A DNA stretch of 64,000 nt from Oncomelania hupensis (taxonomy: Eukaryota > Mollusca > Gastropoda > Littorinimorpha > Pomatiopsidae), in NCBI GenBank assembly GCA_036898135.1, contig CM072515.1, positions 69,245,067 to 69,309,066 of the forward strand. The letters run 5' to 3'. Below the pieces are notes generated by a model that worked only from the letters and a program-made list of their open reading frames with translations, did no database searches and was not told the origin of the DNA. Made by a program: the position numbers and the translations under genes. Within the stretch, counting starts at the first letter, position 1; the number at the start of each line of letters is the position of its first letter. This document shows positions 9,184-20,297 of the stretch, piece by piece.

Positions 9184-11668
9184 TTAGTCTTTAGAATCCT
9201 CATGCTGCTCTTCAGCCCTCCTGCGAACAAGTAGCAGCATCAGAACACAGGGTTTAAACAACAGAACAAATTCAGCGGCATAAGAACATTTTCAAACCAA
9301 GGGATGAGGATGGTCAAAGGGTGGGGTGGTGGGCCTGGGGTGGGAGAAGGGAAGGAATGGAAGAGGCTTGAACTGGCTCAATTACAAAAAGGGATTGACT
9401 GACAATACTGTCTACTGATTCATCAATGAAATATTATATTCGGGACTTTAATTTTCTTGTACATGAATGTACTACTCACCCTCTTTAAAGTGTAAAAGAA
9501 ACAAGCAAAACACATTTAAAGTTTAGGGGGTAGAGGTTGGGGAAAAAAGGGCACAAAAGCCCGGAGGAAGTGGGACAGCATTTTTTCCCACTAACCACTT
9601 CGACACACTAGCTACTAGCAACCAAGTTATAAAATAGTTATAGAAACTCTTATGCTTACTAGCTACTCAGTAAATAATAATAAATAATAATACAGGATGC
9701 TATGTACGCGCCTTTCCCCAAGGCTCAAAGCGCGGCGATCTATACCAACATACACGCTCACCTGTCTCATTTACCCTCTCACACACCAAATACACATTAT
9801 ACATCACTCAAACAGGTGGTGTAAAGGCAGGGAAATCGCTATTAGAAGACGGAAGAAAATCGAACTTTTTATTTTTGAAATTTTTATATTGACTGCATCC
9901 TGTACCATTATTGAAGGGATGGAGGAAACCGGAGTGCCCGGAGAAAATCCTCGGTGACCTCAATAGTCTCGTACCTAAGTCACATACGTTCGCCCCTTGC
10001 GGGAATCGAACCCGCGACCTTCGGCATAGGAAACCGGCGACTTATCAACTGCGCCACGAGGCCACCCCATGAAAGCACAAGTACAAAGGTTCCTCAACAT
10101 GCCTGCTTTTTAAAATCCAAAGCATACCTACACAACCTGAAAAGCCCAGAGCGAATTGTGTACATTATAATAATGTAATCTGCATTTCATGTGCCCCATT
10201 AACAACTGTAAAATTGAGCTAAAACTTTGATCTTATTCAACAAGGATGTCTAGCTCTGCCATGTACACTAATGTTCCCCCCCCCCCATTCTCCTCCCTCA
10301 TCCAAGCTCTCCTCACCTCCCCCTTTGCAATGTAGAAACAATATACCACCAACACCTTGTGTTAGCAGGTCACAGTTTGATCTGAGGCGTGGAGCTGCCA
10401 GTTGTTAACTGCTTTGCTGTGGCACCGATTTTATACAGCAATCAATGAGTGTTTTTTTCAAAGCGAACAACAATATTATAAAATTCAATAAGTACTGACA
10501 CACACCAGCTGTCACCTGATGAGTACAATGAAGGCGATGAAGATGTTGATGGTGATGGAGTGGGACGTCTTCCTTCCAAACGCCTCCTGGGTCGTCGTCG
10601 GACTACAGCGACTTCTCCGCAACCGGATAAACTCGAGGCATAACAGGATGTTCTGGGAAAAAAAGGAATAACAGAATTTATTAAAATAATTATGCTTACT
10701 CAGAATTACAGCTAACAATTTGGGAAATGGAGTAGATGCAGATCTGAAAATGGTGCTCTAGCTATTAATGTGGACCCCACTGCAACAACGAGACAAATGA
10801 CAGGGGTCTGAGACTGTTGGAGTTTGCCAGATACAACAATTTGATACTGGCAAACACGCTTGGTCTCCACAAAAAATCCAAATGTTAAGCAGTTTAATGC
10901 ATCAATCAGTTTTCACATATTCTATTTCCCTTCATCCAAGGAAAACAGACAGGTGAACCATAAACCAAAAGCTATAACTTATGTAGGTAACGGCAGCCAG
11001 AATTTTGTATTTTACTGTTTGTTGCAACATGTGGTTTTTTTAAATTACATCAGAACACAAGGAAAATACAGAAAAATAAAAGTTGCAGTATAATAAATGG
11101 TACACGTTAAAAGCTTATTGTTTTTTATTCTGATAACATTGCATTTTGCCTACTAAAATTGTTATTCTGCAAAAATATTTTTAAACATTTATTTAATCAA
11201 TCTACATATGAATAAAATAACACATCAATACCTCCCTTATTTACTTCTTGTACTATCTTCACTGACCGTCTTTTTTGTAAATGAGAAAAAATGCAAGTTT
11301 TGAAAACCCCAGTGTGAACAAAGGAGACATACATTTCTCATGGTAACTGTTTCAATGTTCAAGAGACTTCACAAGACTCTTCATTAATATCAGATACAAG
11401 GACGCTTAAAATGCAGCAAATTTATTTTTGTGTTCTTCAAAAAGTAACAAACAAAAATGCAGACCCTGTGTTGACAATCGACCACAACATCCACACGAAA
11501 ATTGATATGATTTTAAAAGTACAAAAGCACACCGAAAAAGCTTGAAATTTTAACAAGGGAACATTTTAAAGCCACATCCTAGAAGCACAAAATATAGATT
11601 AAAGAACAATTTACAGAGACAGAAGGACAAAACACAACTGAATAAAACGAAAAAACACGTACCTCCAT
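9184..11668 (-). CDS. Three-exon small membrane protein gene, about 59 aa
   Basis: Predicted from splice signals. Exon 1 ends ATGGAG|GTACGT (start codon 11666-11668, donor after 11663) in a GGCAAGATGG context. Exon 2 is 10516-10652: acceptor TTCCTTTTTTTCCCAG, then NILLCLEFIRLRRSRC, a Ser/Thr-rich linker, EAFGRKTSHS and a hydrophobic ITINIFIAFIVLI, with donor CAG|GTGAC. Exon 3 starts at 9220 after TTGTTCGCAG, reads RRAEEQHEDSKD and stops at TAA 9184-9186. Phases agree: intron 1 is phase 0 and intron 2 is phase 2. Introns are 1010 and 1295 bp. The product would be a single-pass membrane peptide with a short polar, acidic tail. I do not recognise the family. The 5' UTR probably lies at about 11669-11800. 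No clear polyadenylation site was fixed. Confidence 0.55.
9670..10068 (-). mobile_element. SINE-A, full length, in intron 2
   Basis: Read on the minus strand it begins with a tRNA-like head (A-box GTGGCGCAGTTGATAA, B-box GGTCGCGGGTTCGATTCCC at about 10000-10020). A central domain follows with TTTCTCCGGGCACTCCGGTT and CCTCCATCC, a type widely shared among invertebrate SINEs, then a body ending in GCGTACATAGCATCCTGTA and a (TTA)n-like tail. A second copy is at 30119-30555. It lies between exons 2 and 3 of the predicted small gene, in the same orientation. Confidence 0.85.
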
Positions 11669-11859
11669 CTTGCCAGCCGGCTCGTAGCGTGTGGCGTTCC
11701 GAGTTACTTCCCCTGACAGTGCGTGTATTCGACTGGTTGACCAGCGGGAACACACATCGCGGCATGTTAACTGGCTCAAACTCAAAGTTGACTCAACCGC
11801 AATTGTGGGTTTCACCGCTCAGACTTTGCGTATACACTTTTTTTGTTATTCCTATTGCA

Positions 11860-11967
11860 AAGCCGGTTTAAAAAAAACTGAGTTTCAGATTTTGGAACCC
11901 AGTATTTTTTTAAACCCAGTTGCACGTAAGTGTAACCTATGCATAAACCCACTGTTATGGTTAGGTA

Positions 11968-12010
<43 letters not shown>

Positions 12011-12018
12011 ACACACAC
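11860..12018. repeat. AAACCCAG repeat with CA tract
   Basis: Inverse-orientation relative of 6426-6780: AAACCCAGTT, GCATAAACCCACTG and GTTAGGTACG lead into about 24 CA units at 11970-12018. Confidence 0.45.
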
Positions 12019-12665
12019 CAGAAGTTAAAACGTTACCGGTAAAGTATTTAATGCAGACTGTCACTGGCCTGTGGCAGGACCAGTAATGACGTCACTTCTA
12101 ACCTAGTTACAGTGTTCTAAACACACAACGGGAGTTGTGCTAAGTCTGTGTTTATTTCAGTTCAGTGCAGATCAACTGCAATTCCTGGATATTATTTTTA
12201 TGCGTACACAACAGGACCCACGAAACAAAGACCTGAATTTCCAAGCAGTATACATGTTTTTGATATTATGAACCAAACTGTCATGCAAGGAGAAACTGGG
12301 TCAGTACAGGGTTTTCTGATGATTAACTTTGCACAGACTAAGTATGGTTATACATATGAATCTCTTAAAAACTAGACGACTAAAATCTATTGCTCTAAAA
12401 GTAAATTACATAGAATCACGCTGGATCCAGCTGATAATAAAAGAGTCAAGCTACAAAAAGGTAAGTAATAAATGCTTCAACCTACAAATTTTCCTCCACA
12501 TGCAGGTTTATTATAGCTAAAATAAACAAAACAAAACAATACTTTTACAACCACTCCTACAGGCATACACTCATGCACACACATGAATACACACCACCAC
12601 TACTGTTAATAACAATAATCACATGAGAAGGAGGAAGAGAAGGTTGTAAACGGAATGGCAAATAA
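12019..12665. other. Unassigned
   Basis: AT-rich. Short frames at 12148-12375 lack any recognised motif. No repeat family was assigned. Confidence 0.5.
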
Positions 12666-12666
12666 C

Positions 12667-12668
<2 letters not shown>

Positions 12669-12729
<61 letters not shown>

Positions 12730-12730
12730 C

Positions 12731-12761
<31 letters not shown>

Positions 12762-12765
12762 AGGA
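12669..12765. repeat. Compound (TG)n(AG)n microsatellite
   Basis: About 24 TG units pass directly into AG/ACAG units. The serine-rich and threonine/histidine-rich frames here are artefacts. Confidence 0.95.
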
Positions 12766-13790
12766 GGAGTGTCACATCCACTGCCTCAACAGTGGGTACC
12801 ACCAGTCTGTGCTAACCACAGAAAAACAACCACCCCAAATATCTAACACATAAAACGCCAGAGGGAACATTGACAATTGTATTCACACAAAACAACCTAA
12901 TCTATATATTTATATAACTAATTATCCCATCCGTACCCACAACCACGCTTTACTATAATACTGAAAAACAAAACTAGTAAACAACAATAATAAGAAATGA
13001 TTGAGATATAGCTTTCCTTAAATAAGATCACAAGAGGCTGTAGAATACTAGTAAACTATTTAACTCATTTGTACAAAGTATTAATCATACACAAAGGCTT
13101 AAGAATATTTTAAACAGTAATAATAATATATCTCGGTGGCTATAAAGTATACACTATACTCCGCTATAGAAAATGTCACTCCAACTTATAATATATATAT
13201 GCGGTAGTCTTGACCAGTTTAGGGTGACGAAGTAAAACTAACAAAACAATGCACGTGTAGAAATTACATTATTTGCAAACTTAGCAATAAACTTTAATTT
13301 ATTTTATCTCCTTTACCTTCCACTCTCTATTACAGGCTTAGAAAACCTTTTTATCACAGGTTTAGAAAACCGAGTCGTGACAAGGAGGACAAGAACAGGA
13401 AAATGACCCACAATACTACAATGCACCAGCACCATACTGTACAATATTTCGCCCTGGCGTCCTCGGTGGTTCTGCTTCCTTATCCTAATCACTACATCCC
13501 TAAAGAGAGAGAAATCATCATCATTTTCATCTTTAGTGGGAGTAGGGGTTTGACAAGGTGACGACAAAATTGCTTGCCTTCCCCGTTGCAATCTGCGTCT
13601 AAACGACCGTACAACAGTAGAGTTTTTGTCTCTCTCTCTGCCTTACTTTACGTACGAACTCCTTCCTGGACAAAAAAAAAGTCAATCACTTTTGGATACC
13701 TTGATTTGAAATTCTCGCTGGAAAAGTTTGATTAGGTAATTAGACGCTTGTATTTTATTGTACACGTAGCGTGTGTAATGTATAATCCTT
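12766..13790. other. Unassigned
   Basis: AT-rich. A 92-codon minus-strand frame at 13313-13591 has mixed, fairly coding-like composition (FRDVVIRIRKQNHRGRQ) but no family I recognise. A direct repeat (TTTAGAAAACC type) lies near 13335 and 13360. Confidence 0.4.
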
Positions 13791-13794
13791 GTTT

Positions 13795-14222
<428 letters not shown>

Positions 14223-14247
14223 AGCGTGTTTGTGTGTGTTAGTGTAT

Positions 14248-14324
14248 CGTGCGTGGGTTCATTACATGATTATTGCTTTAGGTCCAGCGGACTCTTCCGA
14301 GCCAAATCAGGACCAGCGTGCGTG
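14248..14324 (-). mobile_element. R700 stub of about 61 bp
   Basis: CGTGCGTG at 14248-14255 recurs at 14317-14324 and flanks an inverse copy of only the R700 3' stem-loop (GGTCCAGCGGACTC to TCAGGACC) with an AATGT-type tail. The 5' end of the stub falls exactly at the base of the stem-loop. Confidence 0.7.
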
Positions 14325-14326
14325 AG

Positions 14327-14351
14327 TGTGTATATATCTATATCTATATCT

Positions 14352-14432
<81 letters not shown>

Positions 14433-14475
14433 TAGATATATATATATAGATATAGATATATATATATATATGTGC
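14327..14475. repeat. TATC/TA inverted-symmetry tract
   Basis: (TATC TA)n, then about 35 TA units, then (GATA)n: the two flanks are reverse complements, so the whole tract can fold as a cruciform. Confidence 0.9.
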
Positions 14476-14659
14476 AGATACAAAAACAAGGAATAGACCT
14501 GTATATTGGTGTAATGACAACAAGCATTGAAACCACTCTTTTTTTTGGGGGGGTTCTCTTTAAAGGCCAGAAAGTGATAATAAAGATAAATGGCGTGCCA
14601 GAGGCTGTCGTCATACAAAACAACCTTACATTGGGGTTTGTAGTCTGCGGGTTTGACGT

Positions 14660-14685
14660 ATTCTCTCTCTCCCTCCACCCCTCTC

Positions 14686-14722
<37 letters not shown>
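14660..14722. repeat. CT tract
   Basis: CT-rich with a run of about 16 perfect CT units. No gene is seen. Confidence 0.9.
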
Positions 14723-14724
<2 letters not shown>

Positions 14725-14804
14725 CCACCCACCCCACAAACAGAGCAATATCCCCTTGTTAGGAGTATAATTCCGAACAGGGAAACTAACATGGGTCGAT
14801 ATAA

Positions 14805-14921
14805 CGTTTGGTACTGATTTGGGACCACCAAACGCTGGTCGTGGAAAATTGTTCAGGCGTGCCTTCTTCCATTGTGGACCACGAGGAAGTGGAGTTTGAG
14901 GATGGAAAATCTTATACTTAA
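14805..14921 (+). other. Short coding-like open segment
   Basis: Between TAA at 14802 and TAA at 14919, one frame reads 38 residues including LVLIWDHQTLVVENC, then SIVDHEEVEFEDGKSYT. The composition is protein-like, unlike the neighbouring simple repeats. There is no start codon and no strong acceptor at the left edge. It could be a terminal exon or a transposon scrap. Length alone is weak evidence. Confidence 0.2.
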
Positions 14922-15048
14922 TTGAAATGCAGGACTACAATTATGAATGTAATCATCTTCACGAATTCAATCCTGACTTCAATTCATTACATTCATTTTG
15001 CGCATTCAGATAAAAAGTTAAATTCTGTTTACGATAAGAAATGGAGAA

Positions 15049-15049
<1 letters not shown>

Positions 15050-15146
<97 letters not shown>

Positions 15147-15372
15147 GATGTAATCACCACAACCACCATCATCATCATCATTACCATCATTGTTATTCTT
15201 TCTCTCAAGCATCCGTCTTGCCATATAAATTGATCATCTTTCCCTTACAATAAAACCGCGAATCAGTTATATCCTATTATCAGTAACGTTATCATCGTTG
15301 TCGCCATAATCATCATCATCGTCATCATAATCGTCATCATCATCTTCGTCATCATCATCGCCATCGTCATCG

Positions 15373-15416
<44 letters not shown>

Positions 15417-15432
15417 ATCATCATCATCGTTA
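15050..15432. repeat. CAT microsatellites
   Basis: A perfect run of about 33 CAT units at 15050-15148, then an interrupted CAT/CGT zone at 15300-15432. Polyhistidine and polymethionine frames are artefacts. Confidence 0.95.
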
Positions 15433-15545
15433 TTATTCTTTTTATTGTTGTCCTTTCTATTTTGAATGACCGGAAAATATTTTTCAAATGTAGTCCTTTG
15501 GACGATGGATTTTTTTTTAAACTGTCTTAATGTCCTATATTGTAG

Positions 15546-15630
15546 ACAAAATTTGGTAGACAATATTCCAGTGTCACACAGCGTAGCGGAGACTCTCCGA
15601 GTGCCTCTCGCTAATGGTTCAGAGGCAAAG
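15546..15630 (+). CDS. Candidate internal exon, 85 bp
   Basis: A T-rich run ends in ATATTGTAG, and the segment closes with GCAAAG|GTAAGC, a near-consensus donor. After one leading base the frame is open: QNLVDNIPVSHSVAETLR then VPLANGSEAK, ending on a codon boundary. There is no recognised family and no partner exon was found. Its protein-like composition stands out in a simple-repeat region. It could equally be chance or a relic. Confidence 0.3.
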
Positions 15631-15849
15631 GTAAGCCTCAGCCACTTTCTGCTAAAAACCATATTAATTTATGCCTTGGCCGCTGAGAAACCGCACGTGT
15701 GGGCTTTGGAAGGAAGTGGGGTTGGGGCAGGGGTGGGTATGTGCCGAGGGGGGTGGAGTGGGTGGGTGGGAGGGACTACTGAATGTTCAGTTTTTATTTA
15801 GATGGGGAACTTAAGAGAATGGTTGTATGGACGATTGATGTATTTAGAT

Positions 15850-16130
15850 CTCCCTCTCTCTTTTTCTCTCTCTCTCTCTTTCTCTCCTTTCCTCTTCGAC
15901 TATACCCCCTCTCTCTCTCCATCTTTGTCTCCATCTATCCATCTATGTCTCCCTCTCTTCTTCCCTGTCTCTCCCTCCCTCTCTCTACCCCACCCTCTCT
16001 ATCTCCTCTCTCACCCTCTCTCTCTCTCTCTCTCCCTCTCTCTCTGTCTTCCTTTGTGGCTCTCTGTATCTCTCTCCCTCTCTCTGTGTCTATCTCTCCC
16101 TCTTTCTCTCTCTCCCTCTCTCTCTGTTTA
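15850..16130. repeat. Degenerate CT-rich tract
   Basis: CTCT, CCCT and CTGT mixtures over about 280 bases. Serine/leucine frames are composition artefacts. Confidence 0.9.
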
Positions 16131-16652
16131 AATAAAATAAAATCAATTGATGTGATGTTTTATTCTATACGGACTGTGTTGTTTGAATGTTATTGTCTAT
16201 GGCTTTTGTACACTGCGAAAACATTTTAGCTCTCTGTTGGGACAATACAGGATCTGATTGTAATTTTGATTATAGCAGCAGTAATATTTTTATACATCAC
16301 CTACATACGTATAAGTCCTTCACACGCACACACCCACACACACATACGCAAAAGAACACACGAAAATCGAAATTGGCGACAGAAGTACTCATCTTTCAAG
16401 TAAACTAGATGACGAAGTACTCAGACACAGACGGTATCCATGGAATTGTTGTAACAGTAGACCTGTCATTACCTTTGTTAGAGTACCTCGATACCCTACA
16501 GTCCTCAATATAAATATGGATTGATTGATTGTAGACTTATAGCTTCTATGCTACTGTAGCTCGAACGGTGAATGTGTTGTTGATGTTGTTGAAGTTGTTT
16601 TTCTTCTTCTTCGAACTTGTTGATGTTGTTCATCTACTCCCTCCTTCTCTTT

Positions 16653-17256
16653 GCTCCTCTTCTTCTTCTCCTTCTTCTTCTTCTTCTTCTTCTTCTTCTT
16701 CTTCTTCTTCTTCTTCTTCTTCTTCTTCTTCTTCTTCTTCTTCTCCTTCTTCTTCTTCTTCTTCTTCTTCTTCTTCTTCTTCTTCTTCTTCTTCTTCTTC
16801 TTCTTCTTCTTCTCCTTCTTCCTCTTCTCCTTCTTCTTCTTCTCCTCCTTCTTCTTCTTCTTCTTCTTCTTCTTCTTCTTCTTCTTCTTCTTCTTCTTCT
16901 TCTTCTTCTTCTTCTTCTTCTCCTCCTCCTCCTCCTCCTCCTCCTTCTTCTTCTTCTTCTTCTTCTTCTTCTTCTTCTTCTTCTTCTTCTTCTTCTTCTT
17001 CTTCTTCTTCTTCTCCTTCTTCTTCTTCTTCTTCTTCTTCTTCTTCTTCTTCTTCTTCTTCTTCTTCTTCTTCTTCTTCTTCTTCTCCTTCTTCCTCTTC
17101 TCCTTCTTCTTCTCCTTCTTCTTCTTCTTCTTCTTCTTCTTCTTCTTCTTCTTCTTCTTCTTCTTCTTCTTCTTCTTCTCCTTCTTCTTCTTCTTCTTCT
17201 TCTTCTTCTTCTTCTTCTTCTTCTTCTTCTTCTTCTTCTTCTTCTTCTTCTTCTTT
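16653..17256. repeat. (TTC)n tract of about 600 bp
   Basis: A polypyrimidine tract of TTC units with sparse TCC interruptions, including CTCCTTCTTCCTCTTCTCC at about 16812 and again at about 17085, and a block of CTC units at about 16921-16943. It reads open in several frames on both strands only because the unit lacks stops. Such mirror-symmetric tracts can form triplex (H-DNA). Confidence 0.97.
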
Positions 17257-18017
17257 TCAGTCATCTTCTTTTTCGCTGTATATTTGTTCCCAGTAATAGA
17301 TCTCTATTGTACCGGCACTATTCACAATATTCTTCTTTTTCTTTCTTCTTCTTCGTCGTCGTTCAACGCATGTCATTCTCTTGAGATATACATTTAGATC
17401 TCTTGCTATTCGATCATCAATTTAAATTATCTCCCTCTGTGTGTGTTGTGTGCGTGCGCGTACGTGTGTGTATTCAAACATCAGTATCGACAAGTGACAT
17501 GGTGTTGACATCATGTGGTGGCACAGGATTCATTTTTATGTAATGCGTTTTCAGAAGCGAAGTTTTAAAGGGCACTTGTACTTCCTTTCTTCATTGAAAA
17601 CAGAACAAAATGTACTGTTGACGTAACCAGACTGGGGCTGTCTTCTGGAGTACCATCACGCAGATCTATAAAAATGTGACAACAAAGGCAATGGGAGGGT
17701 ATTATTGTTTTTATCTGACAATAAAGCTGCATTGTATTGTATTGTACTGTATTGTTTTAATTTGTTGGCTGGTTAATTTATTAACGTCTTCTTCGTCGAG
17801 ACTTTAGACGGTAGCACGAACTTGACTCGGCCACACACATGCATAACTATAACATAGCGAATGAAATAAACCACTAGAGAATCAGTCAAAGCTTTTGCTA
17901 ATCTAAAACTTAATCAAAGAGCATGCTATTCAAGTATTATATTGTACGATTGTATTATTTTGAATTATAAATTGTATTGTGCTGTACTGTATTGTGTTGT
18001 ATTGTATTTTTCTGGAA

Positions 18018-18020
<3 letters not shown>
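17257..18020. other. Unassigned
   Basis: No gene is seen. ATTGTATTGTACTGTATTG-type runs occur at about 17725-17755 and 17967-18005. Confidence 0.5.
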
Positions 18021-18078
<58 letters not shown>

Positions 18079-18104
18079 GTTGTTGTTGTTATTAATTAAT
18101 TAAT
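18021..18104. repeat. (TTA)n then TTG/TTAA units
   Basis: About 19 TTA units followed by TTG and AATT units. In orientation this is the tail of the adjoining minus-strand SINE-B. Confidence 0.9.
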
Positions 18105-18411
18105 TAATTATTTGATTCGTTCTTATATAGCGCATTTTCAGCTCAAGAGCTGCTCAAGGCGCTGGCTGATACAGGATCGAACACAAGCCCCCCGAGGCGC
18201 CCACTTGCAACTTTGGGGCGCATAGTCTGAGGTCCAGACGACTGAGCACAATCCTAGGCGACCGGGAATGGGGAGAAGGGACCTAGTGCTTGCTAGGTGT
18301 AAGCACTCACCCGCCTTTGACATGAGCGTCAGCATCTTTAAAGACTGTGCGATGGAATTCGTGGGCGCACAGACTAGACCTTGGTTTATACTCTCAGCCC
18401 GAAGGAGTAGA
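18105..18411 (-). mobile_element. SINE-B, head missing
   Basis: Contains TATAGCGC, GCTCAAGGCGCTGGCTGATACAGGATC, CCGAGGCGCCCAC, GAGCACAATCCTAGGCGACC and CTTGGTTTATACTCTCAG. The tRNA-derived end is replaced by a 15-bp tandem repeat at 18412-18492. Confidence 0.85.
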
Positions 18412-18492
18412 CAGACAAATACTACACTGACAAATACTACACTGACGAATACTACACTGACAAATACTACACTGACGAATACTACACTGACA
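18412..18492. repeat. 15-bp minisatellite, about 5 units
   Basis: Units of ACAAATACTACACTG, alternating GACAAAT and GACGAAT variants. The unit is 15 bp, so a short TNTTLTNTTL frame stays open, which is not evidence for a gene. Confidence 0.9.
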
Positions 18493-18779
18493 ATACAGAC
18501 TTGAATCATAAGACAAGGTATTGTGTAGCGTAGTAAGAAGTTTTACTGCTTCAGTCACTCTCATCCTTCTTACAAAGAACAACGACGACCAACAAATCCC
18601 CTTCAAGATAGGAACGAGCCATTAGTATCAGACGTCGGTGCCCGCAAAGTGCTGTCTATGGAATGTCTGGAACGTCAGCTTCCCTTGTATAAATAGCATC
18701 ATTAAACAAAGCTTCAGCTGGGCATAATAGACTACTGCCTTATAGTGATTCAATATGGGTACAATGCTCCGCTGAAATT

Positions 18780-18911
18780 TTGTTGTTTTGTACCTAGAAG
18801 AAGAAGAAGGAGAAGAAGAAGAAGAAGAAGGAGGAGGAGGAGTAAAAGAAGAAGGAGGAGAAGAAGAAGAAGAAGAAGAAGAAGAAGAAGAAGAAACAGA
18901 AGAAGAAGACA
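18780..18911. repeat. GAA/GGA tract
   Basis: Imperfect purine tract of GAA with GGA blocks. Polyglutamate and polyarginine frames are artefacts. Confidence 0.9.
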
Positions 18912-18946
18912 GAATAAGAGTATTTACTGTATACAGTCTAGCGCAA

Positions 18947-19170
18947 GGCACAGTGCAAGGAGGTAGAAGAAGAGGGAGACCGAAAAGGAGGTGGGAGGAC
19001 AACATTCGAGAATGGACTGGTTTGACACTGAGCGAAACAATCAGGGTTGCTGAGGACAGGGAAATATGGAGTACGCTGGTTAAACGATCATCTGTGGTGT
19101 CCCTACGACCTCCGAGTTATGGGATAGGATAGGATAGGATAGGATAGGATAGGATAAGATAGGATAGTCT
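18947..19170 (+). mobile_element. RTE 3' fragment with 12-bp TSD
   Basis: AGTCTAGCGCAA at 18935-18946 recurs at 19171-19182. Between them lies the last part of an RTE-type reverse transcriptase ORF (GRPKRRWEDNIREWTGL, then RVAEDRE and LVKRSSVV), ending inside the (GGATA)n tail at 19122-19167. It is 5'-truncated. The same 3' end occurs at 21.2, 27.5, 35.3, 53.9 and 61.5 kb. Confidence 0.9.
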
Positions 19171-19226
19171 AGTCTAGCGCAAATTCAAGAGAGTTGATAA
19201 TTTGTTCTAAGCGTTTACACACATCA

Positions 19227-20297
19227 CAGGGCTAGAAATTAACTTTTTTCTTTGAGGGCCACCGGGCCCCTTGATTGAAAAATTTGAGGGCCCACAAGCA
19301 ACTTTTGGGGCCCAACTTGAAAAATAATGCAAACGAAAAACAAAAGAATTATTGACAATATAATAAGTAGAAAGTACAATTTGTCTGATAATCTAAAATA
19401 AAAACAATTGAATTTTCAATTTTGCTGAGTGATGTCATTTTTATTTGCCTTTTCTTTCACTTTCAAACATTACCAACAAAAAAGGGGAAAACACACACAC
19501 ACACACACACACATTCAGTGACACACATATTCCAGTGACTAGTGAGCCTGAAATGGCCATTAAACAAAATAGAAAAAAATCAAGTGAGTCTCTTGTATAA
19601 TACTTTTCAGATTTGTGACTGAGTATTGCACAATACACATCATAAAAATTCATTAAATTTTTAATATGAGTAACCTAATATAAAATCTGACCTCAATGCA
19701 CAAAAGTTCAAAACAAAACCATGAAAGGGAACTAAACTTAACAGTACTCTTCCTCTTCACTTCAAGGCCATGCCATGGAAATCTTTTTTTCCACCCTTCA
19801 TTGTAGTTCCTTGATCTTTTTTCCTCTTCATACTTCTTTTTTATCTCTTTTTCTTGTTCTTTCCTTTCGTCGCCTTTTTCTTCTGGCGTCTTTCGCTTCC
19901 CAAAAATTGGAAAATACGCCATCTCCGATTGTTTTAGCAACTGTATGGCGACGATATGTAGCCATACTTTCGTACTTGCAAAGATGGACATTTTGCGCTT
20001 ATGTTGTGCCATAGCCTTTTGTTTATTATATTAAAAAGATATTGAAGTGTATATTAAACTTTTGAGTGCAAAATTTAAGGGTTTTCGCTTCTTTTCTCTG
20101 TTTTTTTTTTTCGGTCCAAAGTTTGGGCAACGGTGAGGGTTGCTTCCCTTGGCCCACATACGAAACTGCCGAGTAGAGCTAGCTGTAGCAGACGAATTAT
20201 TTTGCGGGCCAAGCGGGCCCTTCGTTTTTCAACTTTCCGAGCCCGAAATCAACTTTGCGGGTTTTTGGCCCCGGGCCCCCGCTAATTTCGAGCCCTG
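19227..20297 (-). mobile_element. hAT-type DNA transposon relic, 1071 bp
   Basis: The ends are inverted repeats: CAGGGCTAGAAATTAAC at 19227 and, on the other strand from 20297, CAGGGCTCGAAATTAGC. GGGCCC-rich subterminal sequence lies inside both ends. An inner minus-strand frame carries the N-terminal transposase motif NEGWKKRFPW. CAGGG ends and this motif fit the hAT superfamily. An 8-bp duplication is not intact (ACACATCA against CATCATGT), so it is old. The catalytic core is absent. Confidence 0.75.
19653..20012 (-). pseudogene. hAT transposase N-terminal fragment
   Basis: 119 codons: MAQHKRKMSIF, YFPIFGKRKTPEEKGDE, a lysine/glutamate-rich helix and NEGWKKRFPWHGLEVK, which matches the region before the BED-type zinc finger of hAT transposases. 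The frame then degenerates. No DDE core or C-terminal dimerisation domain is present, so this cannot be active. It is wholly inside the inverted-repeat-bounded element. Confidence 0.55.

Noticed and set aside
15050..15148. Polyhistidine and polymethionine frames
   Set aside because: CAT repeat read in different frames.
16551..17397. Long open frames of 237-255 codons with poly-Lys, poly-Ser, poly-Leu or poly-Phe
   Set aside because: They are products of the TTC microsatellite, which contains no stop in several frames. There is no domain and the flanks are not conserved coding sequence.
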